Notes: a model not told the origin generated them from the sequence alone. A stretch of 64,000 nt of DNA from Pseudomonas sp. ML2-2023-3 (GCF_037055275.1 NZ_CP146343.1:2080501-2144500); one strand, 5' to 3'. Counted from the stretch's first letter, positions 29,433 to 39,130 are shown. A program made the numbers and translations.

Positions 29433-31643
29433 GTGAACGTTATCCATCGCTGGTTAAGTCAACCCCGTGCACGTCTCATCGCCTTGATCGGACTGGTTCT
29501 GATCATGCCTTTGTGCCTGCGTGCAGCTCTGGGTTGGTCGAATCCACTTGGCTATCTTTCAGATCTGGGAATTGCGAGCCTGCTCATCGTACTCTTGCAT
29601 CGCTGTCCTTGGTGGTTAGCGCTACCGGTATTGCTGGCATGGGGGCTTATGACTCTGGCGACTGCCGAACTGGTCAGCGCGGTCGGTAGGCTTCCCAACT
29701 CATCAGACCTGCACTACCTGATCGACCCTCAGTTTTTGGAAAACTCTACCGGGGGTGGTTTCGCCCAGCCTTGGCTGGCCGCTACTCTGTTTCTTGGGCT
29801 GGTGGTTTGGCTGGTCACGCAGTACCTAGGACGCTCCGCTACGTCTCCGAGCTTGCCACGAAACGCGTGGGCAGCACCGCTACTGCTGTTGATCACCCAT
29901 TGGGGTGCTCAGCACCTGTACCCCTCAGAAGAAGACCAGTGGCGCTTGTTCAACCTGCCACATCAGTTGATGGCCGCGAGCGTTGGCGATGTTCAGGCAA
30001 GCGCAGAAGAGTGGCTGGAGCGTGATGTTGTCGATGTTCCACCGCAAATGGCGGGGCTTACTCAACTCGATCTGGACGGACAGAAATTGCTCGCGGCACC
30101 AGGGCGGGCGCGAAATGTGTTGATCATCGCGCTGGAAGGTATTCCTGGTGCCTACGTTGGCGTCAACCGCCAAGCCCTGCACAGCAGCTATCAAGAAAAT
30201 CTCATGCCCAACCTCAGTCGCTGGGCAGAACGCGGAATGAATACGCCGGATTATGTACTGCATAGCCATCAAACCATTCGCGGCCTTTACGCTATGCTTT
30301 GCGGCGATTACGACAAACTGGACAACGGAACGCCCAAGGGGGTTGAGATGTTGACCCAGAACAAACGGAACAAGGCGTGCCTCCCAGCCCAACTGCACAA
30401 GAACGGATTCGCCACGCACTACCTTCAGGGTGCAGGCCTTAGATTCATGGCCAAAGACAAGATCATGCCGCACATTGGCTTCGATGCTACCCACGGCTTG
30501 GAATGGTTCACCAATAGCAACTATCTAGATTTTCCTTGGGGCAAAGACGACAAGGCGTTCTTCGAAGGGGCACTCGACTACGTCGGCCAGCTGAAAAAGC
30601 AGAAAAAACCATGGATGCTGACCCTGCTGACCGTTGGCACCCACCAACCCTATTCGGCCCCTCAGGACTATCTTGAGCGCTACGACACACCCAAGCAGGC
30701 TGCCGTCGGATATCTGGATGATGCCCTAGGGCAATTCCTCAACGGCCTGGAACGCCAAGGCATCTTGAAAAACACCTTGGTGGTGATCACCTCGGACGAA
30801 TCTCACGGAATTGATGGAGTGCGCCTAGCTTCCTCTTGGGGTTTCAACCTGATGTTAGCGCCCGAGCAGGATCAGTTGCCCAAGGTAAAGTCTGGGGTCT
30901 ACGGGCATGTCGATCTGAGTGCCTCAATACTCGACTATTTCGCCTTACCTGTCCCCTCAGCCTTGAGCGGTCGCTCGCTGTTTCGTGACTATGAAACAGG
31001 CCGCGAGATCATGTCGTTCACCAACGACAAGCTGCGTTATCACGATGGCCAAGGCACCTTGATCGAGTGTGACTTTCAACAACGTTGCAGGAATTACAAT
31101 AGCGCAGGGTTCATTGCCGACCACGCTACCCTTGCTGGACAGTACGGGGGCAAACGAGCACGAGAAATCACATCAAAAGCCTCGGCGCTGGATCATTCGC
31201 TGATCCGGACACCGTTGAACCAGCACTACCAGTTCGGCAGTCCCACCATCATCCCGCTTCAGGCACAGATCAAGGATGACTGGGCTGACAACCTGATCGG
31301 TGCTCAGTATCTGGAAATGCCCAAGGGCTCACAAACACGCGTGCGCCTGACCGTGCGCTCTTTAGATCCACAGCAGAACGCTTACATCCTGCTGAAAGCC
31401 AAGGAGTTGGAGCAGGATGTGCCACTGGGGCTGCCAGCAGAAATGGTCGTCACTGCCGATCAGCCGCTGGAGATGGACTTCAGTTTCGATAATACGCAGC
31501 CGCGTAAAGCGTTCTCGTTCCACCTGCTTGGCTATGGGCTAGGTGCCGTTGAAGTGAGTGACTTCAGCGTTATTACCGAGCTGCTAGAAGCACCGGAGGC
31601 GCTGGAAGAGTCCCAGGTTGATAACGTAGCTAAATCAAGTTAG
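29433..31643 (+). CDS. LTA synthase-like sulfatase/phosphatase-superfamily membrane protein
   Basis: 736 residues from a GTG. N-terminal transmembrane region of about four helices (RLIALIGLVLIMPLCLRAALG onwards), then a large extracytoplasmic alkaline-phosphatase-superfamily domain. HSHQTIRGLYAMLCG (Thr nucleophile), HQPY, TSDESHG (Asp/His metal ligands) and the C-terminal beta domain are visible. The family includes LTA synthase and the OpgB/MdoB phosphoglycerol transferases; in a Gram-negative the likely role is transfer of phosphoglycerol or phosphoethanolamine at the envelope. No partner gene nearby. Confidence 0.82.
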   Translation: MNVIHRWLSQPRARLIALIGLVLIMPLCLRAALGWSNPLGYLSDLGIASLLIVLLHRCPWWLALPVLLAWGLMTLATAELVSAVGRLPNSSDLHYLIDPQFLENSTGGGFAQPWLAATLFLGLVVWLVTQYLGRSATSPSLPRNAWAAPLLLLITHWGAQHLYPSEEDQWRLFNLPHQLMAASVGDVQASAEEWLERDVVDVPPQMAGLTQLDLDGQKLLAAPGRARNVLIIALEGIPGAYVGVNRQALHSSYQENLMPNLSRWAERGMNTPDYVLHSHQTIRGLYAMLCGDYDKLDNGTPKGVEMLTQNKRNKACLPAQLHKNGFATHYLQGAGLRFMAKDKIMPHIGFDATHGLEWFTNSNYLDFPWGKDDKAFFEGALDYVGQLKKQKKPWMLTLLTVGTHQPYSAPQDYLERYDTPKQAAVGYLDDALGQFLNGLERQGILKNTLVVITSDESHGIDGVRLASSWGFNLMLAPEQDQLPKVKSGVYGHVDLSASILDYFALPVPSALSGRSLFRDYETGREIMSFTNDKLRYHDGQGTLIECDFQQRCRNYNSAGFIADHATLAGQYGGKRAREITSKASALDHSLIRTPLNQHYQFGSPTIIPLQAQIKDDWADNLIGAQYLEMPKGSQTRVRLTVRSLDPQQNAYILLKAKELEQDVPLGLPAEMVVTADQPLEMDFSFDNTQPRKAFSFHLLGYGLGAVEVSDFSVITELLEAPEALEESQVDNVAKSS

Positions 31644-32068
31644 GGCGCTATGCATAACTGGGATTAAGTTGAAAGCATTAATATTCCGGGTTTTACAAGG
31701 CAACACAGGAATATTGCAAAAACTGCATGCCATATAGTGAATAAACAGAGTTTTCTTAAAAGCAGCAGTAGTATTTATGCCTCCCCGTTTTTGCTTCGCG
31801 CAGTGCTCGGTTGCATGCAATATTAGATAAAAATCTAGAAGATTAAACTTCTCACCAAAACATTTTGTCACATTAATTGCTGCTGATAGTTTGATCTACA
31901 TCAGTAATTGCCAGCCGGTTGATTGCGTTACATCTATAGTTCCTGTCAGCTAGAAGGAACTATAGGATGTAAGACCGAAAATAATGTTTTCAGCCTTATA
32001 TTCCCACGCTCGCTCATGATCACCTCAGCCCGTCTCACTTGAGCTGTGTGCACAGGAGATACTCATTG
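31644..32068. other. Leader region of P-type ATPase
   Basis: About 425 bases between the LTA-type gene and the ATPase, AT-rich in the first half. It contains the long inverted repeat listed separately. No fluoride riboswitch match was found here. Confidence 0.5.
31928..31972. repeat. Long inverted repeat upstream of P-type ATPase
   Basis: TTACATC-TATAGTTCCT (31928-31944) pairs with AGGAACTATAGGATGTAA (31955-31972), 17 base pairs with one bulge and a ten-base loop. The size and position 97 bases before the ATPase ATG suggest an operator or a structured leader rather than a terminator (no T-run). Confidence 0.6.
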
Positions 32069-34801
32069 ATGAAGCAGGTGGTCGACGCATCAACGGGGCA
32101 AACACCAATCCCTCCGCATTCCGTGGCCTGGCACTCCCTACCTGCAGAGCAGGTGACAAACCTGCTTGAGGTCAATGAGCATGTCGGGCTGGAGGCCGCC
32201 GAAGTTCAAGCCCGGCTTGACCGCACTGGTTTCAATCGTTTGCCAGAAGCCGCACGGCGACCCGCCTGGCTGCGATTCATGCTGCAATTTCACAACATTC
32301 TGATTTATGTGCTTCTAGGATCCGCTGCGATTACCGCGATGCTGCAGCATCTGTGGGATACGGTGGTGATTCTGGCGGTGGTCATTGCAAACGCAATCAT
32401 TGGCTACGTCCAGGAAGGCAAAGCGGAAAAAGCCATGGACGCTATCCGGCAGATGCTGGCACCGCACGCCGCCGTGATTCGCGCAGGCCAACGCTTAAGT
32501 ATTGTGGGCGAGGAGCTAGTACCGGGCGATATCGTATTGCTGGAGGCGGGAGACAAAGTCCCTGCTGATCTACGTCTGCTGCACGTGAACAGACTACAAA
32601 TTCAAGAAGCAATTCTCACAGGTGAGTCCGTACCCGCAGAAAAGCATACCGAACCAGTGGGCCTTAAAGCCGCTCTGGGTGATCGTACCTGCATGGCGTT
32701 CAGCGGTACGCTCGTGACATGCGGACAAGCTACAGGGGTTGTAGTTGCTACCGCAGCTGCAGCTGAGATCGGCCGCATCAGTACGCTAATTGCTGGAGTA
32801 GAAACGCTGACAACTCCGCTGGTGCAGCAAATGAACGTCTTTGCACGTTGGCTGACGATCTTGATCTTGCTAGTCGGTGGACTTCTGCTCGTGTTCGGCC
32901 ATTATGTCGCGCACTACGAGTTCACAGAGATTTTCATGATCGTAGTCGGGATGTCAGTAGCGGCGATACCTGAAGGATTGCCCGCCGTCCTTACCATCAC
33001 GTTGGCTGTCGGAGTTCGCGCAATGGCTCGCCGCAACGCTATCGTGCGTCGCCTGCCTGCCATCGAAACACTAGGCTCGGTATCCGTCATCTGCACTGAC
33101 AAAACTGGAACACTGACCCGCAACGAAATGATGGTCGCATCGGTCGTCACGAACGATCTTCTCTTCACGGTCGATGGCGCAGGTTATCAGCCAGCGGGAG
33201 GCTTCAGGATTGCCGATCAGCTGATCGAGATATCGTCTCACCCTGCGCTCTCAGAATTGGGGCGAGCAGCAGGTCTCTGCAACGATGCCGTGCTGCGCCA
33301 GAATAAAGACTTATGGACGGTTGAAGGCGATCCGATGGAGGGAGCCTTGCTAGCGTTTTCCGGAAAAACCGGAATAGATAGCGATGAAGATCATCGTACC
33401 TGGCCACGAAGCGATGCCATTCCGTTTGACGCGAAACACCGTTTTATGGCGACCCTCCATCACAACCATAATCGCCATGCTTCTATCTATGTAAAAGGTG
33501 CGCCAGAGCAAATACTGGCCATGAGCACGCGGCAGTTCGTAACCGATGGCGTGACTGAGCCCCTTAACGCGGACTACTGGTACGAACAGGCAAACACCAT
33601 CGCCGCAAAAGGGCAGCGTGTATTGGCGTTTGCAGCTAGGTCAGTTCAGCCAGAGCACACTGTGTTGGAGTTTGGGGACGTGCAAGGGAAGTTAACCTTG
33701 TTGGGCATGGTCGGGCTAATTGATCCGCCTAGACCCGAGACGATAAAGGCAGTTCAACAATGCCAGGCAGCGGGAATTGTTGTAAAAATGATCACTGGCG
33801 ATCATGGCGGCACCGCCGCCGCAATCGGTCGTCAGATTGGCTTGCATAATCCCGACAAGGTGCTGACTGGTGTAGACCTGGACTCCATGAACGATGCCGC
33901 CCTCAAGGAGGCGGTAAAGGAAGTCAATATCTTTGCTCGTACCAGCCCTGAACATAAACTCAGGTTGGTCATGCTGCTGCAGTCGAATGGCATGACAGTG
34001 GCAATGACGGGCGATGGCGTTAATGACGCACCAGCGCTAAAGCGTGCCGATGCTGGCATCGCTATGGGGGGAAAAGGTAGTGACGCCGCCAAGGAAGCTG
34101 CCGACTTGGTGCTGGCTGATGACAACTTCGCGTCCATCGTTGCTGCAGTGCGCGAGGGGCGTACAGTCTACGACAATATTAAGAAAGTCCTGAGCTGGAC
34201 GCTTCCCACAAGCGCAGGTGAAGCCATGACCATCATCGTGGCCCTGCTCCTCGGCCTTACACTGCCGGTGACGCCGATACAGATTCTGTGGATTAATCTT
34301 ATAACCGCAGTAACGCTCGGCATAGCGTTGGCATTCGAGCCCACCGAAGATAACACCATGCGCAGACCGCCTCGTTCGCGCAAAGAGCCATTGATAAGCG
34401 GTGCTTTAGTCTGGCATATGGTGCTTGTTTCTATTCTGTTCCTCTGTGGTGTTTACGGCATTTTTTCGTATGCGCTCGACCGTGGCTACTCCGTGGAGTT
34501 GGCCCGAACCATCGCGGTGAATACGCTAGTCGTGATGGAAATTTTCCATCTGTTCTTTATTCGTAATCTCTACAGCACATCGCTCACCTGGAAGGGCATT
34601 CGTGGCACCAAGGTCGTGTGGATGACCGTCGCAGTGGTTACCTTGGCCCAGTTCGCCATCACCTACGCGCCACCTCTGCAAAAGGTGTTTGCCACAGAAG
34701 CGATCCCCTTCCTTGATGGCCTACTTATCATCGGGGTCGGTGTTGCGCTCTTTGCGATCATCGAGATTGAAAAACAGATTCGAATCCGCCTGTCCGAGTA
34801 G
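32069..34801 (+). CDS. P-type cation ATPase (P2-like)
   Basis: 910 residues from ATG 32069. N-terminal cation-ATPase domain, TGES actuator motif (LTGESVPAEK), TM4 with PEGLP (AAIPEGLPAVLTITLA), phosphorylation site CTDKTGTLT, and MTGDGVNDAPALKRADAGIAMG hinge. These belong to the P2 (Ca2+/Na+/Mg2+) group, not to heavy-metal P1B pumps. Its substrate is unclear. It is followed by a universal stress gene after 67 bases. Confidence 0.92.
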   Translation: MKQVVDASTGQTPIPPHSVAWHSLPAEQVTNLLEVNEHVGLEAAEVQARLDRTGFNRLPEAARRPAWLRFMLQFHNILIYVLLGSAAITAMLQHLWDTVVILAVVIANAIIGYVQEGKAEKAMDAIRQMLAPHAAVIRAGQRLSIVGEELVPGDIVLLEAGDKVPADLRLLHVNRLQIQEAILTGESVPAEKHTEPVGLKAALGDRTCMAFSGTLVTCGQATGVVVATAAAAEIGRISTLIAGVETLTTPLVQQMNVFARWLTILILLVGGLLLVFGHYVAHYEFTEIFMIVVGMSVAAIPEGLPAVLTITLAVGVRAMARRNAIVRRLPAIETLGSVSVICTDKTGTLTRNEMMVASVVTNDLLFTVDGAGYQPAGGFRIADQLIEISSHPALSELGRAAGLCNDAVLRQNKDLWTVEGDPMEGALLAFSGKTGIDSDEDHRTWPRSDAIPFDAKHRFMATLHHNHNRHASIYVKGAPEQILAMSTRQFVTDGVTEPLNADYWYEQANTIAAKGQRVLAFAARSVQPEHTVLEFGDVQGKLTLLGMVGLIDPPRPETIKAVQQCQAAGIVVKMITGDHGGTAAAIGRQIGLHNPDKVLTGVDLDSMNDAALKEAVKEVNIFARTSPEHKLRLVMLLQSNGMTVAMTGDGVNDAPALKRADAGIAMGGKGSDAAKEAADLVLADDNFASIVAAVREGRTVYDNIKKVLSWTLPTSAGEAMTIIVALLLGLTLPVTPIQILWINLITAVTLGIALAFEPTEDNTMRRPPRSRKEPLISGALVWHMVLVSILFLCGVYGIFSYALDRGYSVELARTIAVNTLVVMEIFHLFFIRNLYSTSLTWKGIRGTKVVWMTVAVVTLAQFAITYAPPLQKVFATEAIPFLDGLLIIGVGVALFAIIEIEKQIRIRLSE

Positions 34802-34868
34802 AACTGATTGCAAGCTGGCAATCCCCTAACGACAAGCATCTTCATGCCACTGAAAGAGGATTTAGAAA

Positions 34869-35303
34869 ATGCATAAAATACTTGTAGCTGTCGATGGCTC
34901 CGAGCACTCGGAGCGCGCAGTGCGTTACCTTATTGGGCTAATCCAAGATGGCGGATTACTGGGCGGTAGTGTTGAGGTACATCTGGTGAATGTACAGCCA
35001 CTGTTACCAACTCGAATTGCACACGACATGAGAGCGGATGAGATTGATCGTTACTACGGTGATAAAAGTGCTGAGAGCTCACAAAAAGCTGGGGTGCTTC
35101 TGAAGCAGGAAGGGGTTGCATTTACACTTCACACCTTACAAGGCGATGCAGCAAGCCAAATCGTGGCGTGCTCACACTCTTTAGGATGTAACAACATCAT
35201 CCTAGGCTCACATGGCAACGGCTTTCTTGCAGGGATTTTTCTGGGCTCTGTCGCGGCAAAGGTGATTCAGCTCTCAGATATACCAATCACCTTAGTCAAA
35301 TAG
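34869..35303 (+). CDS. Universal stress protein
   Basis: 144 residues, one UspA domain. ATP-binding region GSHGNGFLAGIFLGSVAAKVI (G-2x-G-9x-GS) near the C-terminus. Same strand and 67 bases behind the P-type ATPase, so it is probably cotranscribed, as with SulP + usp earlier in the block. Confidence 0.9.
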   Translation: MHKILVAVDGSEHSERAVRYLIGLIQDGGLLGGSVEVHLVNVQPLLPTRIAHDMRADEIDRYYGDKSAESSQKAGVLLKQEGVAFTLHTLQGDAASQIVACSHSLGCNNIILGSHGNGFLAGIFLGSVAAKVIQLSDIPITLVK

Positions 35304-35453
35304 GAAATCGTCAAATGCATGCTAGCGCGACCCCATAAGTGGGTTATCAAAGGCCGATATTCTGGAATGACTTTGATTGAGTTGAGTCATGCGCAGCATA
35401 GCCATCCACTTTTCTATGCGTGTGGTTCCCTCGACATTTGATGTCCCGAGCGA

Positions 35454-35480
35454 CTGAGAGGCAAATCACTTGCCCCTCAG
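35454..35480. terminator. Hairpin between convergent usp and ppa
   Basis: CTGAG-A-GGCAA, loop, TTGCC-C-CTCAG forms a ten-pair stem with one mismatch between the two converging genes. It could terminate from either side. Confidence 0.6.
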
Positions 35481-35519
35481 TTCTGACTCCCGGCTGATGC
35501 TTTCAATTTGGAGTGAAAC

Positions 35520-36050
35520 CTACTTGGGAATATACGCAGCTACCGACTTGCGAATCTCTTCCCGCGCCTCATCCGCGCTCCCCCAACGCCCCATCTTCAC
35601 CCACTTACCCGGCTCCAATGCTTTGTAGTTTTCAAAGAAATGCTGGATCTGTGCGAGGAGTAGCGCAGGGAGGTCTGAGCACTCCTTTACGTCGCTGTAC
35701 ATCGAGCTGAGTTTTTCATGAGGCACAGCGATCACCTTGGCATCCGCTCCGGCTTCGTCAGTCATGTACATCACACCCACCGGGCGACTGCGGATGACAA
35801 CTCCAGGTGAGACGGGATAAGGGCAAACCACCAGGACGTCAAGAGGATCTCCGTCATCGCTCAACGTATTTGGAATGAACCCGTAGTTGGCCGGATAGAA
35901 CATCGGTGTGCTTAGGAAGCGGTCAACGAAGATCTGTCTGCTCTGCTTGTCGACCTCGTACTTGATCGGCGAGTGGTTTGCAGGGATCTCAATAACTGTG
36001 AAGAAGTCATCGGGGATCGCGTTACCAGCAGGAATGTCCGCGTAGCTCAT
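35520..36050 (-). CDS. ppa: Inorganic pyrophosphatase, soluble family I
   Basis: 176 residues from ATG 36050 (GGAGG 7 bases ahead; an upstream ATG at 36056 is too close to the GGAGG). Family I motif [10 protein letters not shown] (about 65-74) carries the catalytic aspartates; [13 protein letters not shown] precedes it. It hydrolyses PPi and needs Mg2+; fluoride is a strong inhibitor of this enzyme class. Last gene behind crcB and a truncated DUF190 ORF whose TGA overlaps the leader of ppa, so the three make one fluoride-controlled operon. Probably an extra copy beside the core enzyme. Confidence 0.92.
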   Translation of the reverse strand: MSYADIPAGNAIPDDFFTVIEIPANHSPIKYEVDKQSRQIFVDRFLSTPMFYPANYGFIPNTLSDDGDPLDVLVVCPYPVSPGVVIRSRPVGVMYMTDEAGADAKVIAVPHEKLSSMYSDVKECSDLPALLLAQIQHFFENYKALEPGKWVKMGRWGSADEAREEIRKSVAAYIPK

Positions 36051-36052
36051 GT

Positions 36053-36205
36053 TCATACCTCCGATGTTGTAGAAGTGGTTGCGTCGGACGGATCTCTCCC
36101 AAGTGGGCCCATTTCTTTTGGCAAATCGACTATCCATTCGCCTAACATCATTCTCTGATAGCGACGGTTACGTTGAGTAAAGAAAACGACCATAAAGCCT
36201 TTCAT
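36053..36205 (-). pseudogene. Truncated DUF190 protein
   Basis: 50 codons. [31 protein letters not shown] resembles the first ~35 residues of DUF190 proteins, which often accompany crcB. Then the sequence degenerates ([10 protein letters not shown]) and stops 2 bases before the ppa ATG. The core of the domain is missing, so it is a relic kept in place within the operon. Confidence 0.65.
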
Positions 36206-36215
36206 GTCTATCTCC

Positions 36216-36599
36216 TCAGCGAGTACCAATCACTTGGTATGAAAGAAGCCCTGCAGCGGTCATCGCCAGCGAACCAACCACGTGCAACGAAATTGAGCCA
36301 AGCGCCCAGAGCAGTTTTCCCTCCTGAATCAAGGTGACTGTTTCGGCTGAAAATGTAGAAAAAGTGGTAAGACCACCACAAAATCCGGTGATGATCAGGA
36401 GGCGCCATTCAGGGCTGAGCGAAGGCGATGCAGCCAAGAAGGCGATGGTCAGCCCTATGAGATAACCCCCGACCATGTTCGCGACTACAGTCCCGGGAGG
36501 AATCGTAGGAAATAGAGCGTTCAGCTTTATACCCAAAAGCCAGCGTAACCAAGCACCAACTGAGGCGCCGATGGCAATGACGATCAATGATTTCAGCAT
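36216..36599 (-). CDS. crcB: Fluoride channel CrcB/Fluc (riboswitch-controlled copy)
   Basis: 127 residues from ATG 36599 (GGAG 8 bases ahead; the frame's first ATG at 36608 lacks one). [25 protein letters not shown] (pore Asn) and [15 protein letters not shown] are the Fluc motifs. It works alone as a homodimer, since no sister gene follows. It is first in a minus-strand operon with the DUF190 relic and ppa, behind the fluoride riboswitch. Confidence 0.93.
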   Translation of the reverse strand: MLKSLIVIAIGASVGAWLRWLLGIKLNALFPTIPPGTVVANMVGGYLIGLTIAFLAASPSLSPEWRLLIITGFCGGLTTFSTFSAETVTLIQEGKLLWALGSISLHVVGSLAMTAAGLLSYQVIGTR

Positions 36600-36740
36600 G
36601 ACGAGCACTCCTTACCAAACCTGGAGGGCCAAGCATGCAGAGGGACAGCGCTGTAAGATGGGCGAAGCACGAAAAGTAAGATCATATCCTGTCCTAAATT
36701 AGGGACAGGGAGCGACACCTACGCACCCTGTCTAGGGTTC
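36600..36740 (-). promoter_or_regulatory. Expression platform of the riboswitch
   Basis: Two stems (CCTACG/CGTAGG around ACCCTAGACAGGGT, and CCTGTCC/GGACAGG) lie between aptamer and crcB. No T-run follows, so control could be by translation or by antitermination structures not obvious by eye. Confidence 0.5.
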
Positions 36741-36790
36741 ACGTAGGCATCATCAGCACAAGGCGGTTAAAGGAGGAATGCCATCTCCTG
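36741..36790 (-). promoter_or_regulatory. Fluoride riboswitch (crcB motif)
   Basis: On the minus strand: GGAGATGGCATTCCTCC, then TTTAACCGCC, then CTGATGATGCCTACG. These are the three conserved blocks of the fluoride riboswitch in order, with the P1 stem, pseudoknot residues and the closing GATGCCTAC all present. The aptamer ends about 140 bases before the crcB ATG. Downstream, CCTACG...CGTAGG can pair around an inner ACCCTAGACAGGGT, giving an alternative structure that uses the aptamer 3' end; CCTGTCC/GGACAGG is a second hairpin. Confidence 0.92.
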
Positions 36791-36869
36791 ATAAGATCCT
36801 ATAGCATCCGCGCTACTGACATCAATAACCTCCTATACAGATCAAGATACCTTTGGCTGATGCTTGCTT

Positions 36870-38063
36870 TCAAAGTACACCGCTGAGCCACCATCCAAGC
36901 ATTCCACTGCCCAAGACGACTACCCATGGGGGAACCCTCCAAAACATTAGGGCGACAAGGGCTATCAGCGCCAAACCGAAGTCTTGAGGTTTCAAAATTG
37001 CACTCGTCCAGACTGGGTTATATAAGGCCGCCAAGAGTAGCCCTACTACTCCCGCATTAATTCCTGCAAGGGCCGATTGGGTGCGAAAACTATGTCGTAG
37101 TTGCTCCCAGAATGGCAGCACGCCGATTACGAGTAGGAATGAAGGTGCGAAGATAGCGACCAGGCATACCGTAGCTCCGATCCAACCAGAGGGTTGGGCG
37201 TTCATGGACGCTCCGAGAAATGCTGCGAAGGTAAAGAGCGGGCCCGGTACGGCCTGTGCTAAGCCATACCCAGCAATGAATGTGTCGTTGGTTACCCATC
37301 CGTTGAATACGGTCGCAGACTGAAGTAACGGTAGTACAACATGCCCCCCTCCAAAAACTAATGACCCTGCTCGGAAAAAGGCATTCGTCATAGCTAGTGC
37401 TTCAGAGGGCCAAACCTGGATCAAAAATGGTAGGCCTACCAATAAGCCAAAGAATACCACCAACGATACCAGACCTACTTTTCGGCTAACTGATATTGGA
37501 AGGGGCCCAGCAGTATGCTGTTGAGCAGGCTTGAAAAGCATCAGACCGATGACAGCACTGCAGATAATCACGGCGATCTGCCCCCAGGCATTTGGCCAGA
37601 TGAGTGCTGCGCAAGCTGCAAACACAGCGATGGTTACCCTGGGTACATCAGTACAAATATTGCGCGCCATTCCCCAGACGGCTTGAGCAACAACAGCAAC
37701 CGCGACGATCTTAAGTCCGTGCAAAAGACCGCTTGGGAATGCATTTCCCCACGCGGACATCCCTTGCGCAAACAAAACGAGGATTATTGCCGATGGCAGT
37801 GTAAACCCAGCCCACGCGGCAACTGCTCCAGAGAAACCAGCACGCGATAGCCCCAAACCTATGCCTACCTGGCTACTGGCAGGCCCTGGCAGAAACTGGC
37901 ACAGGGCGACCAAATCGATATAACTGCGCTCACTGAGCCATTGGCGCCGAACAACAAACTCTTCGCGGAAGTAACCTAGGTGTGCAATTGGCCCTCCGAA
38001 GGAGATGAATCCCAAGCGCAAGAACACCAGAAAAACCGTCCACGGGGTATGGGCTGTAATCAT
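36870..38063 (-). CDS. chrA: Chromate transporter ChrA
   Basis: 397 residues from the ATG at 38063 (a TTG 24 bases upstream is an alternative). Two homologous halves of the Chromate_transp domain, each opening with a FxxFGGPxAHLGYFR- / FGGGHVVLPLL-type motif (residues about 22 and 235). About 10-12 membrane helices. It reduces CrO4 uptake by active efflux. It lies behind the fluoride leader region, transcribed toward it, and has no chrB partner in view. Confidence 0.9.
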   Translation of the reverse strand: MITAHTPWTVFLVFLRLGFISFGGPIAHLGYFREEFVVRRQWLSERSYIDLVALCQFLPGPASSQVGIGLGLSRAGFSGAVAAWAGFTLPSAIILVLFAQGMSAWGNAFPSGLLHGLKIVAVAVVAQAVWGMARNICTDVPRVTIAVFAACAALIWPNAWGQIAVIICSAVIGLMLFKPAQQHTAGPLPISVSRKVGLVSLVVFFGLLVGLPFLIQVWPSEALAMTNAFFRAGSLVFGGGHVVLPLLQSATVFNGWVTNDTFIAGYGLAQAVPGPLFTFAAFLGASMNAQPSGWIGATVCLVAIFAPSFLLVIGVLPFWEQLRHSFRTQSALAGINAGVVGLLLAALYNPVWTSAILKPQDFGLALIALVALMFWRVPPWVVVLGSGMLGWWLSGVL

Positions 38064-38749
38064 CTTGGTACTACTTTCAGCTGACAAGATTCATGCTCCC
38101 AAAAATAGCGGCTGTACTGACCAATTAACACTGTGGCTACGCTCTACAATCCAATATGCCTGTTTTAGGAGGCGCTTACATCGATTTACACACACCGACG
38201 ACTTTGGGCAGAGGCAGGGCGATGGTTACCTTAGTCAGCAGGTCAATCCGCAAGAAGCCGTTGAAGTAGCCCGAGGCGTGACTGGACATTCAGTGGATTT
38301 AAAAGGCCTGCTTGGGCTGGGCCCGGTGTCCGATCTACATACCCAAATCTGCCTCAAGACGGGAACCCTTCAAATTGGTCGGCAATGTCCCGACGGGCAT
38401 GATTTTCAGTATCTCGCTAGTGAGATACTCGGCGTGAGCGGAGTAAGTCGCGATTCGCCCTTGCTCAACCGACCTATAAAGCACAGCCGCGTCTGCAGCT
38501 GCTGGGTAAATCTCAGAATACTCAGCACATCATCCTGAATAACCCCTAGTTTCATAGACACATCCATGCCACAAAGATGTTGACCTCAATACTTCGCTTT
38601 TGACAGGGAACGAATAAAATTAGAGTGTGAGCCCAGACTCCACAGTGCGCGCCTTCGTGATCGTTACTCATGGATCTTATACCTAAACGATTGGCGGAAA
38701 ACTCCAAAGTTGGTGTATTGTTATGGGACTAACTACGTAGAGATTAAAC
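38064..38749. other. Intergenic region, no clear gene
   Basis: About 690 bases upstream of chrA and of the MvaT gene. One long frame crosses it on the plus strand with no recognised domain; I do not accept it. The last ~100 bases (38600-38749) hold the MvaT promoter. Confidence 0.4.
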
Positions 38750-39115
38750 ATGTCAAAACTTGCTGAATTTCGCCAACTCGAAAAACACCTTGCCGAACAA
38801 CTCGAGGCTCTCGAAACACTGAAAGGCGATGCTGGCCTCAAAAAGGAAATAGAGTTTGAGTCGAAGCTGCGCGCTCTGCTTGCTGAATACGGTTACAGCC
38901 TGTCTAACATCATCAACTTGTTGGATCCTCAGACTGGCCGCAGCACTCCAGTAGTGAAATCCAAAGCTGGCACTCGTAAACCACGTCAGGTGAAGGTCTA
39001 CAAAAATCCGTACACTGGCGAGGTCATCGAAACCAAAGGTGGGAATCACAAAGGTCTGAAGGAGTGGAAGGCAGAACACGGCTCAGATACCGTTGAGTCC
39101 TGGCTGACCAAGTGA
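38750..39115 (+). CDS. MvaT/H-NS-type nucleoid silencer
   Basis: 121 residues. N-terminal coiled-coil oligomerisation part (residues 1-60, LAEFRQLEKHLAEQLEALETLKGD), linker, then AT-hook-like DNA-binding tail KPRQVKVYKNPYTGEVIETKGGNHKGLKEWKAEHG, the MvaT/MvaU signature. An island-borne paralogue can silence AT-rich acquired DNA and cover for or modify host MvaT. It has its own promoter and terminator. Confidence 0.92.
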   Translation: MSKLAEFRQLEKHLAEQLEALETLKGDAGLKKEIEFESKLRALLAEYGYSLSNIINLLDPQTGRSTPVVKSKAGTRKPRQVKVYKNPYTGEVIETKGGNHKGLKEWKAEHGSDTVESWLTK

Positions 39116-39130
39116 TTTTGGTTTGAGTAC

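Noticed and set aside
38005..38538. 177-codon plus-strand frame overlapping the 5' end of chrA
   Set aside because: It runs antisense through chrA codons and then through a region without typical codon bias. No domain seen.
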